A stretch of 64,000 nucleotides of DNA from UBA6265 sp964526965. GTDB taxonomy: Bacteria; Chloroflexota; Chloroflexia; Thermomicrobiales; UBA6265. The position numbers and the translations under genes are program-made. Every line of letters begins with the position of its first letter. Positions within the stretch are counted from its first letter, which is position 1. Shown piece by piece: positions 57,226-64,000 of this stretch. The notes under the pieces were generated by a model. The model ran no database searches, was not told the origin of the DNA, and saw nothing but the letters and a program-made list of their open reading frames with translations. Where the stretch lies: NCBI GenBank assembly GCA_964526965.1, contig CAZGML010000012.1:8716-72715 (forward strand), written 5' to 3'.

Positions 57226-60147
57226 TTAGAGTTCGACCTCGTCATCTGCTTCCGGCTCTTCGTCGTCGGAGCTGTCGTCGTCCGCGATGGGTGTGAAGCC
57301 GAGCGAGAGACTCTGCTCCACGATTCCGCGACGGACGAGCTTTTCAGCCTCGCGGAATTTGTCGACAAGCGGGTGCTCCGGCTCAACGTTTATGAGCATT
57401 TCGCGCAGTTGGCGCATGAGGTCGATGGTCTTGTTGAAGGTCATCACCAGATCACCTTCGCTCAGCTCAATCGCTTCGCCTATCTGGCTCATGCTCCAGC
57501 CACGGCACCAATGGAAGGCCGGACCGTAGAAGCTGGGATTGTGCCCTTCGCTGATGAAGAGGCGGTGATCGCGCTCTTCTCCGAGAATCTCATGCTCCAG
57601 GTCTTCGAGTTTGCGTCGCAGGTTCACCAGCCGGGTAGCGAGGGTGAAGGCGTTGTTGTACCGGAAATCGCGGTCGAAGCTAAACCAGCTACACACCTCG
57701 GCGAGTTCGGCTGCGCTCAACGGTGTGAGCATGCCCTGGTCGATCATCTCGCACAGAATGAGACCATCTGTGTCGAACACATCGGCCAGCATGTCTGCCT
57801 TTTCGGTGGGATAGCCGCGTTGCAGGTAACCGAACCTGTGCAACACATCGCGGATTCCACGAATAATTCCGCGAATTCGCAGGTCCTCTGCATCGGCCTC
57901 ACGCTCGAGGATCTCCGTGAGCGTTTCCTTTTCGCGTTCCAGTTTGTCGCGCCGTTTCACGCTACGTTGATGCGCCTTGCGAGCCTTGTTGTCGCGGAAT
58001 GGATGCTCGGCTCGCCTTGCATTAATACTTTCGAGCTGCTGCCGAATGTCTTCAAGCTGTGTATTGAGCTTCGCGATTTCCTCATCCGCTTCCTCGCGTA
58101 AGAGTTGCCGATGAGCGGCCGCCATTTCATCCAGATCCGGCAGGTAAAACTCTTCAAGGCTTTCCAGCATCGCGTCGATCGATTCCGAGTCCTCTTCCAG
58201 TTGCGGGATCATCTCTTCCGTGATTCCCTGCCAGGATTCAGGCACCTCCACGTGGGCGTTGTTCTCCACGTAGTCGAAGCGTCGGTACTCCTCGATAATC
58301 GCAACAGAGCGGTCGTTTTGACGCAACACGTAGCCAATGCCGTTACCACTGGCCCGGCCAAGCCAGATAGCCCAGCCGTGATCGCGGGTGTGGAGAACGA
58401 GCCCCGGCTTCGCACTGCGAAGGAGCTTGCGGAGCGCCAGCCGTCCGGGCTCCTTCCATGGCGTGGAAGAGCTCACCTCGCTGCGCAGCGACACGATGGT
58501 CGTGAGTAAATCCTGCTCCTGTCGCTGCAATCCGTTGACTGTTCGGTTTAGGCTCTGCCACTCGTCCAGCAATTCATCGGCGCGGGTGATTTCATCTTTC
58601 CGTCCGGCCATGAGCCCGGTAAGTTCCGCCTCGATTTCGAGGATGTCGTTTTCGATCAGGCGGATGCGCTGACTCGTCTGGTACTGGGCCAGGGATCGCT
58701 GCAACATTTGACGAACGCGCTCCCCGCGCGGCGGATCCCACAGGTTCAGCACGGTGTTGTACCGAATGGCAAAAGCCGACTGCACCGGATGCAGGTCGCC
58801 GGTGGCAACTTCCAGTGCTTCCTTGAACGGAATAATCGGCGAGTAGGGAATGACGACATGCCCGAAGAGATCCATGCCACGGCGGCCCGCCCGACCCGAC
58901 ATCTGCTGGAACTCGTTGGGAGTTAGAATGCGGCGACGACGTCCATCCCACTTGCTCATGCGGCCGACCACCACCGAGCGCGCTGGCATATTTACGCCGA
59001 GTGCCAGCGTATCGGTCGCGAAAACGACTTGCATGAGTCCACGGCCAAACAGCACTTCCACCAGTTGCTTCAGTATCGGCAAGAGGCCGGCGTGGTGGAA
59101 CCCGATACCCTGTCTCGCAAGGTCCGTAATGAGCTGAACTTGCTCCAGCTCCTGGTCTTCCGGGCGCATGTTGGTGAGGTAGGTCTGCAAAATCGCCTCG
59201 ATCTGTTCCTGTTGCCCGGGTTTCACAAGGCCAGGACGCATCATTGCCAAACGCTCGGCGAAGACCTGGCAATCGTTACGACTGAACAGGAAATAGATCG
59301 CAGGCAAAAGCTCTTGCGACTGGAGTGACTCCACGATCTCATGCACCTGCGGCTCTTCGATAGCCTCGCGCATGTAGTCAGATCGCCTTCGGCCACCGGG
59401 TCGCCGTCGCGCTTCGCCGCCGACCTTGCCGAAATCGCGAACCTGCTCGCCGTGATGGTCGATAACCATGGCGAGTTCGTTTTCGTGATAGTAGTAAAGA
59501 GCCAATGGCACCGGACGTGAGAAGTGTTCGATCAATCGGATTGGACGATGCGTTCTTCCGATCCAGCCGGCGATCTCGAGTGCATTTGTAACGGTCGCAC
59601 TCAGGCAGATGAGCTGTATATGCTCCGGACAGAGAATGATGCTCTCTTCCCAGGTGGTGCCCCGCTCGGGATCGGCGAGATAATGAATTTCATCAAAGAT
59701 GACGGTTTCAACGTCGTCCAGTTCCCAAGGGCTTTGCAACAGCATGTTGCGCAGAATCTCAGTGGTCATCACGATAATGCGCGCATCGCGATTTTCCGTA
59801 ACGTCACCGGTCAACAGGCCGACTTCGTCACCATATACCGAACGGAGATCACGGAATTTCTGGTTGCTCAGGGCCTTGATCGGCGCGGTGTAAATTACAC
59901 GCCCGGTGCGCTTGAATGCTTCCCAAATTCCAAACTCCGCCACCACCGTTTTGCCGCTGCCGGTGGGCGCTGCCACCATGACGGAATCACCACGCAGGAA
60001 GGTCGCGATCGCATCCCGCTGGAATGTATCGAGCGGAAATGGGTACATCGCATTAAACTGCTCGACAACGTAACGGATCGCGTCGTCATCGTCGTGGTCG
60101 ATGTAGTCATAGTCTGACTGGGAATAATGTTGGTCCGAAATGCTCAC
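57226..60147 (-). CDS. Ski2/Mtr4-like DExH-box RNA helicase
   Basis: A 973-aa superfamily 2 helicase. The P-loop is APTGSGKTVVAEF (63-67), followed by APIKALSNQKF, LLTGDVTENRDA, DEIH (152-155), CLSATV, HHAGLLP, FATDTLALGVNMP and QMSGRAGRRG. The C-terminal third is a DSHCT-like domain (LCEMIDQGMLTPLSAAELAE, MSQIGEAIELSEGDLVMTFNK in pieces), and the protein ends in a very acidic tail. Bacterial relatives occur in Actinobacteria and Chloroflexota and probably unwind RNA during decay. The start is GTG at 60147 with GGAG 5 nt upstream. The frame stays open for 1 kb more, but that lies antisense to the glycosyltransferase gene and is not coding. Confidence 0.92.
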   Translation of the reverse strand: MSISDQHYSQSDYDYIDHDDDDAIRYVVEQFNAMYPFPLDTFQRDAIATFLRGDSVMVAAPTGSGKTVVAEFGIWEAFKRTGRVIYTAPIKALSNQKFRDLRSVYGDEVGLLTGDVTENRDARIIVMTTEILRNMLLQSPWELDDVETVIFDEIHYLADPERGTTWEESIILCPEHIQLICLSATVTNALEIAGWIGRTHRPIRLIEHFSRPVPLALYYYHENELAMVIDHHGEQVRDFGKVGGEARRRPGGRRRSDYMREAIEEPQVHEIVESLQSQELLPAIYFLFSRNDCQVFAERLAMMRPGLVKPGQQEQIEAILQTYLTNMRPEDQELEQVQLITDLARQGIGFHHAGLLPILKQLVEVLFGRGLMQVVFATDTLALGVNMPARSVVVGRMSKWDGRRRRILTPNEFQQMSGRAGRRGMDLFGHVVIPYSPIIPFKEALEVATGDLHPVQSAFAIRYNTVLNLWDPPRGERVRQMLQRSLAQYQTSQRIRLIENDILEIEAELTGLMAGRKDEITRADELLDEWQSLNRTVNGLQRQEQDLLTTIVSLRSEVSSSTPWKEPGRLALRKLLRSAKPGLVLHTRDHGWAIWLGRASGNGIGYVLRQNDRSVAIIEEYRRFDYVENNAHVEVPESWQGITEEMIPQLEEDSESIDAMLESLEEFYLPDLDEMAAAHRQLLREEADEEIAKLNTQLEDIRQQLESINARRAEHPFRDNKARKAHQRSVKRRDKLEREKETLTEILEREADAEDLRIRGIIRGIRDVLHRFGYLQRGYPTEKADMLADVFDTDGLILCEMIDQGMLTPLSAAELAEVCSWFSFDRDFRYNNAFTLATRLVNLRRKLEDLEHEILGEERDHRLFISEGHNPSFYGPAFHWCRGWSMSQIGEAIELSEGDLVMTFNKTIDLMRQLREMLINVEPEHPLVDKFREAEKLVRRGIVEQSLSLGFTPIADDDSSDDEEPEADDEVEL

Positions 60148-60306
60148 ATACACTCCAGTGGCGGCGCGGCGTTGTCGATCAACGTGCACACGAACTCGTC
60201 GTATCAACGTAAAGTATAGGAGCATCAAGGCCGGCTCGCGAAGGTAGCGGTTGGCCGGCATGAGGATATCGTGGCTCGCGCACGATGAATCAAGATTGGG
60301 CAATGA

Positions 60307-61389
60307 ATGCGAATTGGTATCAACGCAGCGCTTTCCAGCACGCGTGAGGGGTATAGGCAAACGGGAGTCAGTCGCTATATCAGCGAACTGATCAGCGGGC
60401 TGGAGCGTGTCAAAAGCACAGACGATGATCTGCTCCTGTTCGGTCAAAAAACCGGGCCGATAAAGGATAATCCCATGGCCCGGATACTCTGGGAGCAGAC
60501 CGGGCTCCCGGTAAATATCGCCGTGCGGCGGCTGAATGTATTCCATACGCCAATTGGGGCCGTTCCACTGCTCAGCACCGCGCCGAATGTGGTTACCGTT
60601 CACGACCTTGCGTTCCTGAAGTACCCGGATCAGCTCCCGAGAAGTCGGCGGGCCTGGCTGATCGGAGCTGTAAGGATGAGCGCCCGGCGCGCAAGCAAAA
60701 TCATCACGGTCTCCCAGGCCACGGCCAACGACCTGCAGGAGTGGCTCGGTATTCCGGAGGACCGTATGCAGGCGATTCCCCTGGCTATCAGCGACAAGGT
60801 TCAGCATGTTCAGGGAGAGAGTCTCGACGTTTTTAAAATGAAATGGGATATCGATAAGCCATACATCCTCGCCGTCGGCACGCTGGAGCCGCGCAAGAAC
60901 CTGCCAACTTTGCTGCGCGCGTTCGCGAAGATAAAGGATGATATCGATCACCAGTTGGTACTGGTGGGTCCGGAAGGCTGGCTCACCGGCACACTGAAAT
61001 CGACGCTCGATGAACTGAACCTCGGTGACCGGGTGCGGCTCACCGGGTTTGTGTCCGATGCCGAACTCGGCGGTTGGTATTCCGGGGCGGATCTCTACGT
61101 GTTCCCCTCGTTTTACGAAGGATTTGGCTTGCCGACGATTGAGGCGATGCGGTGCGGCGCTCCGGTATTGGCCAGCCACAACTCAGCCTTTCCGGAGGTC
61201 GTGGGCGATGCGGGAGTGCTGATCCCCGCCGATGACGTCGATCTTTGGGCTGAATCTATACGAGAGCTGTTGCAGGACGAAACGCGACGAATGCATTTGC
61301 GCGATCTGGGGTTTGCCCGCGCCGCTGCGTTTAGTTGGGATCGTACCGCTCAGGAAACCTACGACGTGTATAAGGAGGTTTCTTCGTGA
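60307..61389 (+). CDS. Family 4 glycosyltransferase
   Basis: A 360-aa GT-B fold transferase. The N-terminal domain opens MRIGINAALSSTREGYRQTGVSRY. The C-terminal domain has YILAVGTLEPRKNLPTLLRAF, LTGFVSDAELGGWYSGADLYVFPS, and the donor-binding FYEGFGLPTIEAMRCGAPV with its EX7E pair. GT4 enzymes use GDP-mannose, UDP-glucose and similar donors to build lipid-linked glycans; the donor cannot be read here. There is no strong SD. It heads the tight unit with thiL, tsaE and the MBL gene and is divergent from the helicase. Confidence 0.9.
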   Translation: MRIGINAALSSTREGYRQTGVSRYISELISGLERVKSTDDDLLLFGQKTGPIKDNPMARILWEQTGLPVNIAVRRLNVFHTPIGAVPLLSTAPNVVTVHDLAFLKYPDQLPRSRRAWLIGAVRMSARRASKIITVSQATANDLQEWLGIPEDRMQAIPLAISDKVQHVQGESLDVFKMKWDIDKPYILAVGTLEPRKNLPTLLRAFAKIKDDIDHQLVLVGPEGWLTGTLKSTLDELNLGDRVRLTGFVSDAELGGWYSGADLYVFPSFYEGFGLPTIEAMRCGAPVLASHNSAFPEVVGDAGVLIPADDVDLWAESIRELLQDETRRMHLRDLGFARAAAFSWDRTAQETYDVYKEVSS

Positions 61390-62405
61390 GTATCCGGGTG
61401 CAAGATGTCGGCGAGTTCGCGCTGATCGATCGACTCATTGCCGCGCTCCCGGAAGCTGCTCGTGGCGATGGTCGTGTATCTGGTCAGCAGGATGACTGCG
61501 CCTACTGGACGAACGAGCCAGGCAAATCCGTGGTGACGACCGACGCACTTGTAGATGGGAATCATTTCTCTCTGGAATGGACCGACTGGCGCAGCCTCGG
61601 GCACAAGATGATTGCAGTGAACCTCAGCGATCTTGCCAGCATGGGTTGCCAGCCAACCGTTGCACTCGTGACCCTCGCGCTAACGGGCAATGAGCTGGTG
61701 AGTGACCTGGAGGAGATGTATCGCGGAGCGGGCGAGCTCGCCGCCATCTATGGCATGACCATCGCCGGGGGCGACATCGTGCGCTCGCCTGGTCCGCTAT
61801 CCCTGAGCGTGACCGCATTTGGCCATATGCCAGCAGGCCAGGAGGTGATGCTGCGTTCAGGGGCCGAAGTCGGTGATGTGATCCTTGTCAGCGGAACGCT
61901 GGGAGCCAGTGCCGCTGGCCTGCAGGTATTGCTGCAGAACCGCACAGATGCCTCCACTGCCGAACTCATGATCGGCGCACATCTGCGACCTTCGCCGCGC
62001 GTATCGCTGGGACAATTGCTTGCCGATTCCGGCGTGCGTTGCTGCATGGATGTGAGCGACGGCCTCTCCGGCGATCTACCGAAAATCGCTTCAGCAAGCG
62101 GCGTGGGTGCCAGGGTTAGTCTGGAAAACATCCCGGTTCTACCGGCAGTACGAGCGTTGTTTCCGAATGAATGGCAGGAACTCGCGCTCCATGGTGGTGA
62201 GGATTACGAGCTACTGATGACCGCGCCTCCCGAACTCGCAAACAGTCTGATCGAAGAGGCGAAGAGTGTCGGGGCAACGCTGACTCCTGTGGGTGAAATC
62301 GTTTCGAGAGAAGGGGTGCAGTTACTCCGGAATGGCGAGCCGATGGAGGACCATCACATCGGAGCGTGGGATCATTTTGGTAAGGGTCATGATGAATCGA
62401 ACTGA
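61386..62405 (+). CDS. thiL: Thiamine-monophosphate kinase
   Basis: Phosphorylates thiamine phosphate to thiamine diphosphate, the cofactor needed by enzymes such as the ThDP enzyme at 28.4 kb. The 339-aa AIR-synthase-like fold has GQQDDCAYW, TTDALVDGNHF, LSDLASMGCQPTVALVTLAL, GGDIVRSPGP and LHGGEDYELLMTAP, the ATP and metal motifs. The GTG start overlaps the glycosyltransferase stop by 3 bp and has AAGGAGG at 7 nt. The end overlaps tsaE. The family call is firm. Confidence 0.94.
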   Translation: MSIRVQDVGEFALIDRLIAALPEAARGDGRVSGQQDDCAYWTNEPGKSVVTTDALVDGNHFSLEWTDWRSLGHKMIAVNLSDLASMGCQPTVALVTLALTGNELVSDLEEMYRGAGELAAIYGMTIAGGDIVRSPGPLSLSVTAFGHMPAGQEVMLRSGAEVGDVILVSGTLGASAAGLQVLLQNRTDASTAELMIGAHLRPSPRVSLGQLLADSGVRCCMDVSDGLSGDLPKIASASGVGARVSLENIPVLPAVRALFPNEWQELALHGGEDYELLMTAPPELANSLIEEAKSVGATLTPVGEIVSREGVQLLRNGEPMEDHHIGAWDHFGKGHDESN

Positions 62406-62829
62406 GATCATCGAAAGCGCCGAGGAGATGCAGCAGCTGGGTATGGACCTGGCCAGATCACTGCGTGTTGGTGATGTGGTGTTGTTGCACGGCGATCTCG
62501 GTGCGGGCAAAACCACTCTTACCCAGGGCGTCGCAGCCGGGCTCGGCATCGATGGGCCGGTGCAGAGCCCGACCTTCACGCTGGTACGCGAGCACGATGC
62601 CCCCGACATGCGGCTCTACCACCTCGACCTTTATCGCCTGAGTGAGCCCGATGATCTCGAAGATATCGGCTACGAGGTCTATATCAACCCGCCCGACGGC
62701 ATCAGCCTCATTGAGTGGCCAGAGCGTGCAGATGACTGGTTGCCAGAGCGATTCCTGCTTGTGCAAATCGAACACCTCGGTGGCGACCGCCGGTCGGTTC
62801 AAATCTCACAATATGGAGAACGTGCGTGA
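62392..62829 (+). CDS. tsaE: tRNA threonylcarbamoyladenosine biosynthesis ATPase TsaE
   Basis: ATPase partner of TsaB-TsaD in making the t6A base next to tRNA anticodons. The 145-aa protein has LLHGDLGAGKTTLTQGVAAGLG (in pieces), SPTFTLVREHD, YHLDLYRL and ISLIEWPERAD, all standard. The ATG at 62392 lies inside the thiL end with AAGGG 5 nt upstream; an ATG 3 nt earlier is equally in frame. TsaB and TsaD are not in the window. Its stop overlaps the next start by 4 bp. Confidence 0.93.
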   Translation: MNRTEIIESAEEMQQLGMDLARSLRVGDVVLLHGDLGAGKTTLTQGVAAGLGIDGPVQSPTFTLVREHDAPDMRLYHLDLYRLSEPDDLEDIGYEVYINPPDGISLIEWPERADDWLPERFLLVQIEHLGGDRRSVQISQYGERA

Positions 62830-63680
62830 AGCTCAGATTCCTGGGAACAAGCGCCGCTGGTGGATATCCGAATCCACATTGTCGTTGCGAGAACTGTATT
62901 GCAGCCCGTGCCGCCGGCGGGAAGTCTATTCGAATGATGAGCTCGGCGATCATCAACGATGACCTGCTTATAGACCTTGGTCCAGACCTCTCGGGTGCGT
63001 GTATGCGATTCGGTATCGATCTCGCCGACGTCCGCTGGGTACTGCAGACACACTCTCATGGAGATCACCTGCTGGCGCTCCATGCATCTGCCAGGGCAGC
63101 GACCTGGGCAGCAAAGAGTGCCCAACCCATGGAGTGGTTCCTTAATGAGGCTGCCATCGACGCTGTTGTGACAGGGAATAGCAAATCACTCGCGAAAATG
63201 AGCATGGTAATCAATGACGATGGGCCAGCAAACCTCAGGTTGACCACAATCAACCCGTGGCAGGAACTCGAGTTTGGCCCTTACCGGGTGCTCACCATAC
63301 CTGCCAATCACACCTCTGCGCCGAACCCGTTGCTTTTTGCAATCGCCAGCAATCATCGCAGCATGCTCTATGGCTCGGATACAAGTGCCTTACCGGACGA
63401 CGTGTGGCCGCAGGTGGCGGAACGGGGCTGGACCTTTGACGTTGTTGTATTTGATCACAATGACGGTTTCGTGCGAGATGCAAGCAGATCGCATATGGGT
63501 TCAGGGCGAGTACTTGCGGAGTTTGAGCGAATGCAGTCCCTGGGTATCGTCAACGACGAGACTCGTTTGCTGGGTACGCACATCGCACATCACAGCGCTG
63601 GCACACATGATGTTGAGTCAGCCCGGGCCCAGGCACTTGGGTACAACATCGCATACGACGGACTCACCCTCGAAATTTAG
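62826..63680 (+). CDS. MBL-fold phosphodiesterase-like protein (PhnP/PqqB-like)
   Basis: A 284-aa metallo-beta-lactamase-fold hydrolase. MKLRFLGTSAAGGYPNPHCRCENC has the GTSAA start and CxCxxC cluster seen in PhnP and PqqB. The metal motif QTHSHGDHLLAL is complete, and YGSDTSALP, FDHNDGF and GTHIAHHSAG supply later ligands. PhnP hydrolyses a cyclic ribose phosphate in phosphonate use; PqqB acts in PQQ synthesis; neither pathway is present nearby, so the substrate is open. The GTG start overlaps tsaE by 4 bp (GTGA), with GGAGAA upstream. Confidence 0.82.
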   Translation: MKLRFLGTSAAGGYPNPHCRCENCIAARAAGGKSIRMMSSAIINDDLLIDLGPDLSGACMRFGIDLADVRWVLQTHSHGDHLLALHASARAATWAAKSAQPMEWFLNEAAIDAVVTGNSKSLAKMSMVINDDGPANLRLTTINPWQELEFGPYRVLTIPANHTSAPNPLLFAIASNHRSMLYGSDTSALPDDVWPQVAERGWTFDVVVFDHNDGFVRDASRSHMGSGRVLAEFERMQSLGIVNDETRLLGTHIAHHSAGTHDVESARAQALGYNIAYDGLTLEI

Positions 63681-63695
63681 AAAAGCATTGAAAAC

Positions 63696-63732
63696 GCACC
63701 ACCCCGGTCAGCTTGCCTGACCGGGGCGGTGT
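63696..63732 (-). terminator. Bidirectional hairpin terminator
   Basis: CACCACCCCGGTCA (63697-63710) and TGACCGGGGCGGTG (63718-63731) form a 14-bp stem with one A/C mismatch and a 7-nt loop. On the minus strand GCGTTTTC follows, so it ends the solute-binding-protein gene; on the plus strand it ends the glycosyltransferase-thiL-tsaE-MBL unit. Confidence 0.82.
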
Positions 63733-63757
63733 TCGAATCTCTGTGAAAGAGGTACGT

Positions 63758-64000
63758 TTAGCCCTCGATGACTTCGAGTGCTTCCAGAACAGGAACCTTG
63801 TCCTCTTCGAGGAGGGCGGCGACTTCGTCGAACGCATCCTGTGCCGGAACATCGTTCACGAGGATCTGCTCCCAGGCGCGACCGAGGTTCTGGTCACCGT
63901 TCGGGATGAACACGCGGGCGCTGTCCTGCGGCTGGGTCTTCGGCAGCTGCTCGATAGCGACGCGGTTGTTCGGGTTCTCGTCCAGGAATGCCTGGTACTC
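63758..64000 (-). CDS. C-terminal end of an ABC-type solute-binding protein (5' part outside window)
   Basis: The last 80 residues before a TAA stop. EYQAFLDENPNNRVAIEQLP, then RVFIPNGDQNLGRAWEQILVNDVPAQDAF (in pieces) and AALLEEDKVPVLEALEVIEG match the C-terminal helices of extracellular sugar-binding proteins of the family-1 type, where the last segment holds the NDVPAQDAFDE helix. The ligand cannot be judged from this part. A bidirectional terminator lies 26 bp past the stop. Upstream genes, probably permeases, are outside the window or elsewhere. Confidence 0.75.
   Translation of the reverse strand, partial: EYQAFLDENPNNRVAIEQLPKTQPQDSARVFIPNGDQNLGRAWEQILVNDVPAQDAFDEVAALLEEDKVPVLEALEVIEG

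Noticed and set aside
63729..63745. GTTCGAATC resembling a tRNA T-loop
   Set aside because: The five bases on each side do not pair as a T-stem, no anticodon or acceptor arm lies upstream, and the stretch belongs to a terminator hairpin.
1..64000. CRISPR arrays, insertion sequences, integrases, restriction or toxin-antitoxin genes
   Set aside because: No spaced direct repeats, transposase or integrase motifs or terminal inverted repeats were seen while reading; the window looks like core chromosome.

Overview
The window reads as a compact bacterial chromosome segment, probably from Chloroflexota close to the Thermomicrobia/Sphaerobacter group. This is an inference from gene content: RNase Y followed by a SpoVS protein, TreY/TreZ, a Cds1-type cysteine desulfhydrase, an archaeal-style NurA-HerA-Mre11-Rad50 set, and secreted proteins ending in TPEG-like tails. 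No rRNA or tRNA gene was seen that would settle it. Genes are tightly packed, with many 4-bp ATGA/GTGA overlaps, frequent GTG and TTG starts after good Shine-Dalgarno (SD) sequences, and tail-to-tail pairs sharing a CTAG. No insertion sequence, prophage, CRISPR array or integron was seen.

Layout. 1-6.3 kb: a partial NYN-domain protein diverges from rny, then spoVS-like, a PHP phosphoesterase, ispD, ispF, dtd and a tail-anchored protein. 6.3-9.2 kb (minus): a YyaL/DUF255 thioredoxin-domain protein and a zinc-ribbon MBL-fold protein. 9.3-14.5 kb: proC, an unknown membrane protein, a phosphoribosyltransferase, a DUF2171-like protein, a SIS-domain protein, a lipoprotein and a 36-aa membrane peptide. 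14.6-20.8 kb (minus): parB-parA, a 91-aa protein with its own near-consensus promoter, then parA2-guaB-PPOX-PAP2. 20.9-23 kb (minus): an L,D-transpeptidase and pyrF. 23.3-27.9 kb: a large TPR protein and a membrane protein with a PP2C-like but catalytically degenerate N-terminus. 28-31.5 kb (minus): a 7Fe ferredoxin, a ThDP enzyme and a PIG-V-like mannosyltransferase.

31.6-38.8 kb (minus) is the most striking block: nurA-like, herA-like, sbcD (mre11) and sbcC (rad50) in one operon, the last three overlapping by 4 bp. The set would resect DNA double-strand breaks. Its promoter region has a perfect GAAC-N4-GTTC palindrome resembling a Gram-positive LexA box. 39-45 kb: argH, treY and treZ (trehalose from alpha-glucan). 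45-48.3 kb (minus): a MarC protein and an orphan CO-dehydrogenase/xanthine-dehydrogenase-type large subunit. 48.5-53.4 kb: a 64-aa membrane protein, then (minus) a complete BMP-family nucleoside-type ABC importer.

53.5-57.1 kb: an argininosuccinate-lyase homologue without the family's catalytic loops, a Cds1-like PLP enzyme and a secreted protein with two Cys-rich repeats. 57.2-63.7 kb: a Ski2-like helicase (minus), then glycosyltransferase, thiL, tsaE and a PhnP-like MBL-fold protein as a tight plus-strand unit. The window ends inside a solute-binding-protein gene.
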